DNA from: Sva-07 sp963728355 | Lineage (GTDB): Bacteria > Actinomycetota > Acidimicrobiia > Acidimicrobiales > Ilumatobacteraceae | Assembly (NCBI GenBank): GCA_963728355.1 | Contig: CAVSJQ010000001.1 | Span: 62,001-126,000, forward strand | DNA: 64,000 bases | Direction: 5' to 3' | In this document: positions 1 through 9,662 of the stretch, piece after piece | Numbering within the stretch: the first letter of the stretch is position 1 | Layout: every line of letters starts with the position of its first letter | Position numbers and translations under genes: made by a program | Notes under the pieces: generated by a model | The model's input: only the letters and a program-made list of their open reading frames with translations | Database searches by the model: none | Told to the model about the DNA's origin: nothing

Positions 1-55
1 GACCCACTCGTGGCCGTCAGCGCGACGGCGGTCCGTCGCCGCTGGCGGCACTGAG

Positions 56-61
56 TACCGT
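56..61 (+). promoter_or_regulatory. -10 hexamer, leaderless, alpha/beta hydrolase
   Basis: TACCGT ends 6 bases before the ATG at 68. This spacing puts the transcription start at or next to the start codon. No Shine-Dalgarno sequence is seen. Confidence 0.55.
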
Positions 62-67
62 CGGCGC

Positions 68-835
68 ATGTCCGAACGAATCGTCGCCCTCGTCCACGGC
101 AACCCGGAGACCGCAGCGATCTGGGGGCCGCTCACCGGCGCACTGCGCTCGAGGGGCATCGGCGAGATCGTCAGCCTTTCGCCGCCCGGCTTCGGCGCCC
201 CGCTCCCCGACGGTTTCGATCCCACGATGGATGCCTACGCCGACTGGCTGGTCGGCGAACTCGAGTCGATCCGCGCCACCGGCGCCGACATCGATCTGCT
301 CGGCCACGACTGGGGCGCCGGTCACGTGTACGGCGCCGTCGCCCGCCGGCCCGACCTCGTCCGGACATGGGCGGGCGACATCGCCGGCGTCCTGCACACC
401 GAGTACGTCTGGCACGACATGGCGCAGGCGTGGCAGACACCGGAACTGGGAGAGCAGGCCGTCGCCGGGATCACCGAGGCGAGCCTCGAGGATCGCATCG
501 CCCTGTTCGTCGGACTCGGGCTCCCGGACGACATCGCCGCCGAACTCGCCGAGGGCGCCGACGCGACGATGGGCCGCTGCATCCTGCGGCTGTACCGCAC
601 GGGAGCACAGCCGGCGGTGGGACTGCTCGGCGACCGACTGGCAGCAATGGATCTGCCACCCGGCCTGATCGTCGACGCCGAGCTCGACGCATACATCTCC
701 TCGGCGTTGTCGAACGCCGTTGCGGAACGGCTCGGTACCGAGATGCTCCACCTCCCGGCCCGTGGTCACTGGTGGATGGTCACCGACGTCGACCCGGTCG
801 CCGACGCCCTCACCGCCTTCTGGTCATCGCACTGA
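68..835 (+). CDS. alpha/beta hydrolase, Asp-nucleophile type
   Basis: A 255-residue cytoplasmic alpha/beta-fold hydrolase. HGNPE (residues 10-14) matches the oxyanion-hole loop. The nucleophile elbow is GHDWGAG with Asp81, as in haloalkane dehalogenases and epoxide hydrolases rather than Ser lipases. A C-terminal GHWW supplies the catalytic His (about residue 233). The substrate cannot be read from sequence; an epoxide or haloalkane is possible. It converges on the acyl-CoA dehydrogenase gene with a 19-base gap. The start at 68 is supported by the hexamer 6 bases upstream. The fold is secure and the exact enzyme is not. Confidence 0.85.
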   Translation: MSERIVALVHGNPETAAIWGPLTGALRSRGIGEIVSLSPPGFGAPLPDGFDPTMDAYADWLVGELESIRATGADIDLLGHDWGAGHVYGAVARRPDLVRTWAGDIAGVLHTEYVWHDMAQAWQTPELGEQAVAGITEASLEDRIALFVGLGLPDDIAAELAEGADATMGRCILRLYRTGAQPAVGLLGDRLAAMDLPPGLIVDAELDAYISSALSNAVAERLGTEMLHLPARGHWWMVTDVDPVADALTAFWSSH

Positions 836-854
836 ACTGCCACCGGGTCCCGGT

Positions 855-1994
855 TCACTCGACGGGGAGGCCGAGATTGCGCGCGATGACGAGACGTTGG
901 ATCTCGCTGGTGCCTTCGCCGACCTCGAGGATCTTGGCGTCACGGTAGAACCGGACGATCGGTGTCTCCTCCATGAATCCCATCCCGCCGAACACCTGCG
1001 TCGCGAGGCGGGCGGCGTCCATGGCTGCCTCCGTCGAGTAGAGCTTCGCCATCGCCGCCGCCTGGCCGATCGGACGGCCCTGGTCCTTCAGCCACGCCGC
1101 CTTGTAGGTCAGGTTGTGGGCATTCTCCACCTGCACCGCAAGATCGGACAGTTGGAACGCCAGCCCCTGGAAGCGGCCGATCGGTCCACCGAATGCATGC
1201 CGCTGCTGCGCGTACTCGACCGACGCATCCAGACACGCTCTCGCCGAACCCAGCGCCAGCGCAGAGATGGCGATGCGACCGTCGTCGAGGATCGACAGGA
1301 AGTTGCGGAAGCCCTGCCCGGGCGCACCGAGAAGGTGCTCCGCCGGGACCCGGCAATCGACGAACGTGATCCCATGGGTGTCGCTGGCGTGCCAACCGAG
1401 CTTGTCGTAGGCCGGCTCGATGATCATCCCCGGCGTGCCCGCCGGAACGACGAACGCCGAGATGCCCTCGTCGGTGCGTGCCGTGACCGTCACCACCGAG
1501 GTGATCTCGGTCCCACAGTTGGTGATGAACGCCTTCGAGCCGTCGAGCACCCATTCGTCGCCGTCGAGCACGGCCCGGGTGCGGGTCGCCCCCGCATCGG
1601 AGCCGCCATCCGGTTCGGTGAGCCCGAATGCACCCAACGTTCGCCCGGCGACGAGATCGGGGAGCCACTGGTCGCGCTGGTCGTCGGTACCGAACCGGAA
1701 GATCGGGTTGGCGCCGAGCCCGACACCTGCCGACAGCGTGATGCCCATCGACTGATCGACGCGTCCCAGCTCCTCGATGGCGACGCACAACGACACGAAG
1801 TCACCGCCGCCACCACCCCAGCGTTCCGGGAACACGATGCCGAACAGTCCCAGTTCGCCCATCGCGTGGACCACGTCGACCGGGAGATGACACGTCCGGT
1901 CCCAGTCGGCGGCGTGCGGCGCAATCCGGCTCTCGGCGAACTCGCGGACGGTCGCGCGCAGCAGTTCGTGGTCGTCGCTCAGTTCCCAGCTCAT
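855..1994 (-). CDS. acyl-CoA dehydrogenase
   Basis: A flavoprotein of 379 residues, the usual length for short/medium-chain acyl-CoA dehydrogenases. It oxidises an acyl-CoA to the enoyl-CoA and passes electrons to ETF. The N-terminal helical domain opens with ELSDDHELLRATVREF. The middle beta domain has AFGLTEPDGGSD and KAFITN, both FAD/substrate-binding signatures. The C-terminal domain ends with GEGTSEIQRLVIARNL, where the Glu near residue 360 is the expected catalytic base. The frame stays open further upstream, but family alignment and a TAGCGT hexamer 8 bases before the ATG fix the start at 1994. It is divergent from the lipoprotein at 2049. Chain length specificity is unknown. Confidence 0.93.
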   Translation of the reverse strand: MSWELSDDHELLRATVREFAESRIAPHAADWDRTCHLPVDVVHAMGELGLFGIVFPERWGGGGGDFVSLCVAIEELGRVDQSMGITLSAGVGLGANPIFRFGTDDQRDQWLPDLVAGRTLGAFGLTEPDGGSDAGATRTRAVLDGDEWVLDGSKAFITNCGTEITSVVTVTARTDEGISAFVVPAGTPGMIIEPAYDKLGWHASDTHGITFVDCRVPAEHLLGAPGQGFRNFLSILDDGRIAISALALGSARACLDASVEYAQQRHAFGGPIGRFQGLAFQLSDLAVQVENAHNLTYKAAWLKDQGRPIGQAAAMAKLYSTEAAMDAARLATQVFGGMGFMEETPIVRFYRDAKILEVGEGTSEIQRLVIARNLGLPVE

Positions 1995-2002
1995 CGGGTG
2001 CG

Positions 2003-2008
2003 ACGCTA
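2003..2008 (-). promoter_or_regulatory. -10 hexamer for acyl-CoA dehydrogenase
   Basis: TAGCGT on the minus strand lies 8 bases from the ATG at 1994. It sits opposite the plus-strand hexamer at 2037, so a divergent promoter pair occupies only 54 bases. Confidence 0.55.
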
Positions 2009-2036
2009 CTGGCCACGCCGCGGCGGACACGGTGCC

Positions 2037-2042
2037 TAACGT
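2037..2042 (+). promoter_or_regulatory. -10 hexamer, leaderless, lipoprotein gene
   Basis: TAACGT ends 6 bases before the GTG start at 2049. Confidence 0.55.
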
Positions 2043-2048
2043 GGCGGC

Positions 2049-3221
2049 GTGACCCGGCACTCGTTGGTCCTCGCATCCGGAGCGCTGATGATCCTCACCG
2101 CCTGCGCCGGGCGCTCCGCAGCGGTGTCGGACGCCGACGCCGACGCGACCCCTGCGCCGGCGCCGACCACGACGATCACACCCAGGATCACCACGACGAC
2201 GACAGCGTCGCCGACGACGACCACGCCATCCACGACCACGTCGACCACCACGACCACATCGACGACCACGACCACGACGACCACCACCACGGTTCCGGTG
2301 CCGGTGCTCGAGAGGACGAACCGGGTCGTCGACGAACTGGCCGCAGCGAACGCAGCGGTGTCGCTGACGGTCGTTCGCGACGGCCGGTACGTCCTCCAGC
2401 GCGCCTCGGGTACTGCGATCGACGGGACGGCCGCCACATCCGACTCGCCGATGGTGGTCGCCAGCATCAGCAAACTCCTGACGTCGCTGATGATCGCCCG
2501 GCTGCACCAGGCCGGTTCGATCGACGTCGACGCACCGATGCCATGGGCCGACCTTGCCGTCCCGATCCACACCGAGTGGGAGAGCGTGACCGTGCGCGAG
2601 TTGCTCACCCACACCTCCGGCATACCCGTCGTACGCTCGGCCTGGTTCGACGGCGACATCGACTGTGCCGCATTCCTCCCGTTCCTGCTCGGCCAGCCAC
2701 CGTCCGCCACGCGAGGTCGCTGGACGTATTCGAACGGGAACTACTGCGCCCTCGGGCTGCTCGTCGAACACACCACCGGAATACGGCTCGACCGGGCGGC
2801 GCAGTCACTCCTGTTCGACCCGCTCGACCGCTCCGGCGTCCACCTCACGACCGACGGGCAACTGCCGACCGACATCGAGTACCGGCTCGGCGTTGCGAGA
2901 CTGTCACGACTCGGCGGCGCCGGAACCTTCATCGTGTCGACCGACGACATCGCGGCGGCGCTCGCTGCCGTCACGCCCCTCGAACAGGAGGTGATGGCCT
3001 GGCCCGCCGTCTTCGCCGACCAGTACGGGTGGGGTCACACCGGCACGATCGACGATGCGGTCGCGTGCGCCTGGGTGCTCGAAGGCGGTCGGACGGTCGT
3101 GGCCGCCACGGTCGCCGGTCCCACACCTGCGACCGGTGGGCTGGTGTGCGATCGCGTGGTGCCGGCGGTCGGAGACGACCTGGGCATCGGCCAGGGTCGG
3201 CCCGACCGATCCCCTCCCTGA
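2049..3221 (+). CDS. serine hydrolase lipoprotein, beta-lactamase/class C PBP fold
   Basis: A 390-residue exported lipoprotein. A hydrophobic signal ends in the lipobox LTAC with Cys19. Residues about 40-82 are a low-complexity Thr-rich linker (runs of ACC/ACG codons), probably an O-glycosylated or flexible tether. The catalytic domain has SISK (Ser139-Lys142, the SxxK motif), YSN (227-229, the Tyr motif) and HTG (330-332, in place of KTG). These fit the esterase/D-Ala-D-Ala peptidase/beta-lactamase-like family (Pfam Beta-lactamase). It probably acts outside the membrane on cell-wall peptides, esters or beta-lactams; the sequence does not say which. The GTG start at 2049 follows a TAACGT hexamer. 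Confidence 0.85.
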   Translation: MTRHSLVLASGALMILTACAGRSAAVSDADADATPAPAPTTTITPRITTTTTASPTTTTPSTTTSTTTTTSTTTTTTTTTTVPVPVLERTNRVVDELAAANAAVSLTVVRDGRYVLQRASGTAIDGTAATSDSPMVVASISKLLTSLMIARLHQAGSIDVDAPMPWADLAVPIHTEWESVTVRELLTHTSGIPVVRSAWFDGDIDCAAFLPFLLGQPPSATRGRWTYSNGNYCALGLLVEHTTGIRLDRAAQSLLFDPLDRSGVHLTTDGQLPTDIEYRLGVARLSRLGGAGTFIVSTDDIAAALAAVTPLEQEVMAWPAVFADQYGWGHTGTIDDAVACAWVLEGGRTVVAATVAGPTPATGGLVCDRVVPAVGDDLGIGQGRPDRSPP

Positions 3222-3228
3222 ACGTCGA

Positions 3229-4239
<1,011 letters not shown>

Positions 4240-4246
4240 GGGATCC

Positions 4247-4252
4247 ACACTA
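4247..4252 (-). promoter_or_regulatory. -10 hexamer for the deacetylase
   Basis: TAGTGT on the minus strand, 7 bases from the GTG at 4239. It decides between the alternative starts. Confidence 0.5.
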
Positions 4253-4314
4253 TGCACCTCTGCGGCAACCACAACAGACGTCGCGACGGTGTCCCCACCG
4301 ACTGGTGGAGATGA

Positions 4315-4320
4315 CATGCT
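4315..4320 (+). promoter_or_regulatory. -10-like hexamer for GNAT fusion gene
   Basis: CATGCT (C in place of the usual first T) ends 6 bases before a GTG at 4327 and 3 bases before the ATG at 4324. It favours 4327 as the real start. Confidence 0.35.
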
Positions 4321-4323
4321 GGA

Positions 4324-6879
4324 ATGGTGAGCACTGAGTCGGACTCCGAGTCCCCCTGGGCGTCCACGGTGGTCCTCGGCAACGGTGACACCGTCTTCAT
4401 CCGCCCCCTGACACCCGACGATCGGCCCGCCCTCGCTGCGTTCCACCAGCGGCAGTCGCCCGACAGCATCTACCGCCGCTTCTTCTCGCCGAAGCCCGAA
4501 CTCTCCGAGAAGGAGCTGCTCCACTTCACCTCCGTCGACATGGTCGACCGGGCCGCACTCGCCGTCGAGTCACACGACGAGTTCATCGCGTGGGCGAGCT
4601 ACGAACGCTGGCCGGGCCGCAACGAAGCGGAAGCGGCCTTCATGGTCGACGACGCCCATCAGGGATCGGGCATCGCCACACTGCTGCTCGAACATCTCGC
4701 CGCCATCGCCCGCAGCAACGGCATCGAGCGGTTCACCGCCGAGGTCCTCGGCGACAACCGCGCCATGCTGGCCGTGTTCGCCAAGTCGGGCTGGCCGTTG
4801 CAGCGGCGGTTCGATTCGGGTGTCGTCGACCTCGACTGGGAGTTGGCCGACACCGACCAGTTCCTCGACAGCGTCGAGCGACGCGAGCAACGCGCCGACT
4901 CGCGCGCCGTCGCTCGGATCCTGCTTCCCCGCGCGATCGCCGTGATCGGTGCCTCTGAGCGACCGGGATCGGTCGGCGACGCGATCTGGCGCAACGTCGC
5001 CGGCAGTGTCGACATCCCGATCCACGCCGTCAACCCGAACCATGACCACATCCACGGCCATCCGTGCTGCCGTACGATCGACCAGCTTCCCGACGAGGTC
5101 TCGCTCGCGATCGTCGCGGTACCGGCCCGTGATCTCGACGCCACGATCGACGCCTGCATCGCCAAGCGGATGCGCGGCGCCGTGATCGTGACCTCGGTCG
5201 ACGGCACGGACATCGACGTCCCCGCGATGATCACACGCGCCCGACGCAACGGGCTGCGCATCATCGGCCCGTCGAGCATGGGGATCGCATCACCACGACC
5301 CGAGACCCGGCTGCAGGCCGCCCTGGTCGACGTCTCGCTGCCGCCGGGCGGTCTGGCGATCTCGATGCAGTCGGGTTCGCTCGGCGGATCGTTCCTGCGC
5401 AAGGCGCGCGATGTCAGCCTCGGCGTGTCGTGGTTCGTGTCGCTCGGCGACAAGAGCGACATCTCGGCGAACGACCTGCTGCAGTTCTGGGAACAGGACG
5501 ACAACACGACGGTGATCGCGATGTACACCGAGTCGTTCGGCAATCCGCGCAAGTTCGCCCGCATCGCCCGCCGGGTGTCACGGACCAAGCCCATCGTGGC
5601 CGTACGTACCGGCGCCGCCGCGACCGGCGAGATGGGCGGCGCGCTCTACCAACAGGCCGGCCTGATCGAGGTACCCACGGTGCCGGCGCTGCTCGAGACC
5701 GTTCGGGTGATGGCGACGCAGCCGGCCCTCGAAGGGCCGCACGTCGCCCTCGTCACCAACTCACGCAGTCCCGGGACGCTCGCACGGGCGGCGCTCGCAT
5801 CGGCCGGACTGATCGCCGTCGACGGACCAATGCCACTCGACTGGAGCGCGACTGCCGCCGACTATCCCGCGGCGATCCGAGCCGCACTGGCCAGCGACTC
5901 GGTCGACGGCGTGCTGGTCATCTATGCGCCGGCCGTCGCCGAGGATGTCGATGCCGCCGCGCGCGACATCGACGCTGCCGCCGCCGGCGCGAGCAAGCCG
6001 GTGATCGCCGTCCTGCTCGGCGGCGCAGACGGCCCCGTGGTCCCAGGCTCTCCGGTTCCGACATTCACGTTCCCGGAACAGGCAGCGGCGGTGCTCGGCC
6101 GCTCACATGCCTACGCGCGGTGGCGGCGCGAGGAGGCCGAGGCGCCACCCGAGGTCGCTCGGCCGGTCAACCCTGCAGCTGCCGAGGCGATCATCAACGA
6201 GGCAGTCGGCGAGGCGCTGTCCGAGGTCGAGATCGACCTCGACACCAAGCGACGCCTGCTCGCCACCTATGGCCTCGAGATGTCGCGGGCCGTGGAGTCC
6301 GATCCCGACCACGCCATCCTCGATGCCCACGACATCGGCTATCCGGTCGCGGTCAAGGCGGTCCGGCGACGTCCGGGTCGATCGGCGCGCGCCGGCGTGG
6401 CACTGGATCTCTCGGCCGACGACGACGTGGCCGAAGCGATCCAGATCATGCGCGAGTCGCTCGGCGACGACGCACAGGACCTCATCGTCCAGGCGATGAC
6501 CGCACCGGGCGTCGACGTCCGCATCCGATGCGAACACGACGACCGTCTCGGAGCGATCGTGTCGGTCGGTCTCGGCGGCGCCCAGGCCGATGCGATCGAC
6601 GACCGCACCAGCCGGTTGGCGCCGGTGTCACCGGCGAGCGCGGCGGCGATGCTGACCGAGACCCGCCTCACCGCTGCGCTCGACAGTGCCGGCTTCGACT
6701 CGTCGGCACTGGTCGACGCCGTCGTGGCCGCGGCGCAGCTGGCATCGGACCATCCCGGTATCGCCGCCCTCGATCTCAACCCGGTGATCGTCTCCGAAGC
6801 CGGCGCCGTGGTCACCGACGCAGTGATCCGTCTGCTTCCCCACGTCACCGGTGACGGCCCGCTGCGCCGACTCGACTGA
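4324..6879 (+). CDS. GNAT acetyltransferase fused to degenerate NDP-forming acyl-CoA synthetase (Pat-like)
   Basis: An 851-residue protein. The N-terminal GNAT domain (about 20-175) has the acetyl-CoA loop HQGSGIA (112-118). A CoA-binding Rossmann domain follows (AIAVIGASERPGSVG, about 204-218), then succinyl-CoA-ligase-like domains and a C-terminal ATP-grasp-like domain. This resembles bacterial lysine acetyltransferases of the Pat/PatZ type, which acetylate acyl-CoA synthetases, here with the GNAT domain at the N-terminus. The segment that holds the phospho-His (SHTG) in active ADP-forming synthetases reads GAAATGEMGG. The ATP-grasp HKxDxGG region reads RRRPGRSARAG. The synthetase part is therefore probably a non-catalytic sensor. 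It is divergent from the deacetylase. The start could be GTG 4327. Confidence 0.88.
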   Translation: MVSTESDSESPWASTVVLGNGDTVFIRPLTPDDRPALAAFHQRQSPDSIYRRFFSPKPELSEKELLHFTSVDMVDRAALAVESHDEFIAWASYERWPGRNEAEAAFMVDDAHQGSGIATLLLEHLAAIARSNGIERFTAEVLGDNRAMLAVFAKSGWPLQRRFDSGVVDLDWELADTDQFLDSVERREQRADSRAVARILLPRAIAVIGASERPGSVGDAIWRNVAGSVDIPIHAVNPNHDHIHGHPCCRTIDQLPDEVSLAIVAVPARDLDATIDACIAKRMRGAVIVTSVDGTDIDVPAMITRARRNGLRIIGPSSMGIASPRPETRLQAALVDVSLPPGGLAISMQSGSLGGSFLRKARDVSLGVSWFVSLGDKSDISANDLLQFWEQDDNTTVIAMYTESFGNPRKFARIARRVSRTKPIVAVRTGAAATGEMGGALYQQAGLIEVPTVPALLETVRVMATQPALEGPHVALVTNSRSPGTLARAALASAGLIAVDGPMPLDWSATAADYPAAIRAALASDSVDGVLVIYAPAVAEDVDAAARDIDAAAAGASKPVIAVLLGGADGPVVPGSPVPTFTFPEQAAAVLGRSHAYARWRREEAEAPPEVARPVNPAAAEAIINEAVGEALSEVEIDLDTKRRLLATYGLEMSRAVESDPDHAILDAHDIGYPVAVKAVRRRPGRSARAGVALDLSADDDVAEAIQIMRESLGDDAQDLIVQAMTAPGVDVRIRCEHDDRLGAIVSVGLGGAQADAIDDRTSRLAPVSPASAAAMLTETRLTAALDSAGFDSSALVDAVVAAAQLASDHPGIAALDLNPVIVSEAGAVVTDAVIRLLPHVTGDGPLRRLD

Positions 6880-6905
6880 TCGGGCGACGATGCCCACTCA
6901 TCGGC

Positions 6906-6911
6906 CACAAT
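6906..6911 (+). promoter_or_regulatory. -10-like hexamer for NERD-like gene
   Basis: CACAAT ends 6 bases before the GTG at 6918. Confidence 0.4.
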
Positions 6912-6917
6912 GAGCGC

Positions 6918-7511
6918 GTGAATCCGGGCATCGTCGTTCCGCTGGTCGTGCTGCCGATCGCGCTGGTCGTCGTCTTCATCTGGTATCGACGATCGATCGC
7001 TGACATGCGCGCCGAACAGGCGAAGCCGATCTCCGGCCTCCGTCTCACCGCCGAGGCACTGCACCGCGCACCGTCGCCACCCTGGCGGATCGTCTACGAG
7101 ATCGGCGGTGCGCTCGGCGACGTCGACCACGTGCTCGTCGGTCCGTCCGGCGTGACGGCCATCACCACCCTGGTCGCCGACCGTCCGCGTCCCGAGCGGT
7201 TGCTCGAGGCTCGCAGGGAAGCGCAACTGGTGGGCGACGCGGCGATCACCCGTGGACCGCTCGACGAGCTGTTGCGGCCCGTCGGACACTCGTGCGATCG
7301 GTCGGCCCAGGTCTACTGGGGCGCCCCGGACCCCAGACGGCCCGCGGCCGACGAGCTGGTGCACGGCAGCCTGCTGATCGAGGGCCAACGGCTCGGCGAG
7401 TGGATGGTCGAGGCCGCCGGACAACGACCCGAACGGCTCGATCCGGACCGTATCGACCTGGTGTGGCGCACGATCTCGGTCGGTATCGGACGACCGGATC
7501 CGCTCCGGTGA
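6918..7511 (+). CDS. membrane-anchored protein with NERD-like segment
   Basis: A 197-residue protein. An N-terminal hydrophobic segment (about 4-24) is followed by basic RR residues, giving a single anchor with a cytoplasmic body. The stretch GALGDVDHVLVGPSGVTAIT resembles the core of the NERD (nuclease-related) domain, where a Gly-x-Ile-Asp-His strand leads to a nuclease-like Lys. Here the Lys after the last strand is replaced (ITTLVADR), so nuclease activity is doubtful. The rest is Arg-rich without a family I recognise. The GTG start is supported by CACAAT 6 bases upstream. Function unknown. Confidence 0.7.
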   Translation: MNPGIVVPLVVLPIALVVVFIWYRRSIADMRAEQAKPISGLRLTAEALHRAPSPPWRIVYEIGGALGDVDHVLVGPSGVTAITTLVADRPRPERLLEARREAQLVGDAAITRGPLDELLRPVGHSCDRSAQVYWGAPDPRRPAADELVHGSLLIEGQRLGEWMVEAAGQRPERLDPDRIDLVWRTISVGIGRPDPLR

Positions 7512-7530
7512 AGCCGCCCGGCCCGCGCAC

Positions 7531-7536
7531 TAGCGT
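7531..7536 (+). promoter_or_regulatory. -10 hexamer, leaderless, M20 peptidase
   Basis: TAGCGT ends 6 bases before the ATG at 7543. GTGAAG lies 17 bases further upstream and could be a weak -35. Confidence 0.55.
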
Positions 7537-7542
7537 GCTGGC

Positions 7543-8892
7543 ATGGCCTCCCCCGACGAGTTCACCGGACCGACCACCGAGCTGCTGCAGTCGCTGATCC
7601 GCAACGCCTGCGTCAACGACGGCACCCCGGACTCCGGCAACGAGACCCGCAACTCCGACCTGCTCGTGACCTACCTGGAGGGCGCCGGCCTGGATGTGCA
7701 GCGCTTCACCCCGCGGGACGGTCGCGACTCGATGGTGGCGCGCATCGAGGGATCCGATCCCGATGCGCCGTCGCTGTGCCTGATGGGCCACACCGACGTG
7801 GTGCCCGTCAACCCCGACGGCTGGCGCGAGGATCCGTTCGGCGGCGAGGTGATCGACGGCGAGGTCTGGGGTCGTGGCGCGGTCGACATGCTGAACCTCA
7901 CCTCGTCGATGGCCGTCGCCTTCCGTCGACTCGCCACCGAGGGCTTCCGACCGAAGGGCGACCTGATCTACTTCGGTGTCGGCGACGAGGAGGCCGGCGG
8001 CGTGTGGGGTGCCGAGTGGATGGTCGAGCACCACTGGGATGCCATCGCCGCCGACTACGTGCTGACCGAGCTCGGCGGCTGGTCGAGCACCGACGATCAC
8101 GGCCACCGCACGGTGACGGTCAACGTCGGCGAGAAGGGACTCGCGTGGCGACGGCTGCGCGTGCACGGTACGCCCGGACACGGATCGATGCCGTTCGGCG
8201 CCGACAATGCGGTGATCAAAGCCGCCGAGATCGTTCGCCGCCTGTCGCAGTACCAACCGGCTGCCCACATCGACGACCTCTGGCGCACGCAGGTCGCCGC
8301 GATGAATCTCCCGGACGAGGTCCGTGACGGTCTGCTGTCGAGCGAGACGATCATGGCCACCATCGAAACGCTGCCGGTCCCGGTCGCCCGACGCTGTCAC
8401 GCGGAGACCCACACCACCTTCTCCCCCAACGTCGTGCACGGTGGCCAGAAGACCAACACGATCCCCGACGTCGTCGACATCGATGTCGACATCCGCACCG
8501 TGCCCGGCACGACGCGCGCCGACGTCGAGTCGATGCTGCGCGAGGCGCTCGGCGACATGTTCGACCACGTCGACATCACCGTGTTGCAACACAGCGACCC
8601 GACCTCATGCGACTTCGGTGCCTCGAACCCGCTCTGGGAGACCGTCACCAAGCACACCCAGGTCGCCTACCCCGGCGCGCAGCTCGTGCCGGGTCTCATC
8701 GTCGGGGGCACCGATGCCCGCTTCTATCGCGAGCGCGGCATGACGGCCTACGGTGCCGGCTTGTACTCGGCGAACATGGACTTCTCGACGTTCGGTTCGC
8801 GCTTCCACGGCAACGACGAGCGCATCGACGTCGAGTCGCTCGGACTGTCGGGCAACTACTTCTACGGCATCGCCAAGGACCTCGTCGGCTGA
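7543..8892 (+). CDS. M20 family metallopeptidase / amidohydrolase
   Basis: A 449-residue zinc-dependent M20 enzyme (ArgE/DapE/CPG2 family), cytoplasmic, with no signal peptide. MGHTDVVP holds the first metal His and its partner Asp. WGRGAVDM holds the bridging Asp. GVGDEEAGG holds the catalytic base Glu and a metal Glu. GTPGHGSMP marks the dimerisation lid domain. Family members hydrolyse N-acyl-amino acids, dipeptides or succinyl-diaminopimelate; the substrate is not evident. It converges on cofE with a 15-base gap. Confidence 0.9.
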   Translation: MASPDEFTGPTTELLQSLIRNACVNDGTPDSGNETRNSDLLVTYLEGAGLDVQRFTPRDGRDSMVARIEGSDPDAPSLCLMGHTDVVPVNPDGWREDPFGGEVIDGEVWGRGAVDMLNLTSSMAVAFRRLATEGFRPKGDLIYFGVGDEEAGGVWGAEWMVEHHWDAIAADYVLTELGGWSSTDDHGHRTVTVNVGEKGLAWRRLRVHGTPGHGSMPFGADNAVIKAAEIVRRLSQYQPAAHIDDLWRTQVAAMNLPDEVRDGLLSSETIMATIETLPVPVARRCHAETHTTFSPNVVHGGQKTNTIPDVVDIDVDIRTVPGTTRADVESMLREALGDMFDHVDITVLQHSDPTSCDFGASNPLWETVTKHTQVAYPGAQLVPGLIVGGTDARFYRERGMTAYGAGLYSANMDFSTFGSRFHGNDERIDVESLGLSGNYFYGIAKDLVG

Positions 8893-8907
8893 CACCGGCG
8901 ACGCGAC

Positions 8908-9660
8908 TCAGCGGAACAGGTCGCGTTCGGAGTCACGGAGCACCGGCGCCATCGTGGCGGTGTCGTCGGTGGCCCAGTCGTAGCCGCGGATCACGGCGAC
9001 GGGAACCCTACTGGTGTTGCCCTTGACCAGCTCGGCTGCGGCCGTGAGTTCGTCGACGCTACAGATCTCCTGCACCCTGAACTCGTGGCCGTGCGGGTCG
9101 ATCTCGCCGATGTAGCTGCGCAACGGATGGATTCCGGCGACGCCGATGGCGATGTCGGTCTGGCCCTCGCGCCAAGGACGCCCGAACGTGTCGCTGATCA
9201 CCACGGCCACGTCCACACCGAGTTCGGCGAAACGAGAACGGAAACGACGGGCCGAGGCGTCGGAGTCCTTCGGCAGGACGAGTACGCGTCCGTGAGCCCC
9301 GCTCGACGACTGGTCGACACCAGCGTTCGCACAGCAGAACCCGTGAAGCGTCTCGGTGATCAGGACAGGACCGATCTGGCGGATGATCCGCTTCGACTCG
9401 CGGAGCACCACTTCCACCACGCGCGGGTCCTTGTCCCATCGGTCCGCCCATGACCGGGCGAAAGTCGAGGGCTCGACGTCGTCGAGTTCGATCGCACATC
9501 CTTCGGCCTTCGACACGATCTTGGACGTGATCACCACGATGTCACGGTCGGTGAGCGGCTGGCCGTTCGCGAGAGATGCCTCGAGTATCTGCGCAGGGAG
9601 GTCGTCGCCCGGCTCGATCTCGGGGAGCCCGCCGACCCCGACGACTTCCAGGCGGGCCAT
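8908..9660 (-). CDS. cofE: coenzyme F420-0:L-glutamate ligase
   Basis: A 250-residue CofE. It adds gamma-linked glutamates to F420-0 with GTP. Recognisable blocks are the IVVITSKIVSKAEG N-terminal core, SDTFGRPWREGQTDIAIG in the middle, and a C-terminal VIRGYDW. In mycobacteria this domain is fused to a nitroreductase (FbiB); here it stands alone. The gene starts 2 bases after the stop of the upstream hydrolase at 9663, so the two are almost certainly co-transcribed. With cofD at 51.1 kb this shows an F420-using organism. Confidence 0.93.
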   Translation of the reverse strand: MARLEVVGVGGLPEIEPGDDLPAQILEASLANGQPLTDRDIVVITSKIVSKAEGCAIELDDVEPSTFARSWADRWDKDPRVVEVVLRESKRIIRQIGPVLITETLHGFCCANAGVDQSSSGAHGRVLVLPKDSDASARRFRSRFAELGVDVAVVISDTFGRPWREGQTDIAIGVAGIHPLRSYIGEIDPHGHEFRVQEICSVDELTAAAELVKGNTSRVPVAVIRGYDWATDDTATMAPVLRDSERDLFR

Positions 9661-9662
9661 CG

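Noticed and set aside
1..50. A possible divergent gene start on the minus strand (GTG at 50 reading PPAATDRRRADG)
   Set aside because: Only about 17 codons are visible and the upstream TACTCA hexamer touches the GTG with no spacing; too little to support a gene.
2160..2295. ACC/ACG-rich tract as a tandem repeat or regulatory element
   Set aside because: It encodes the Thr-rich linker of a lipoprotein; codon-level repetition explains it.
855..2771. 638-residue version of the acyl-CoA dehydrogenase
   Set aside because: The extra N-terminal part is Arg/Gly/Asp-rich antisense of the lipoprotein Thr linker; the family start and -10 hexamer place the start at 1994.
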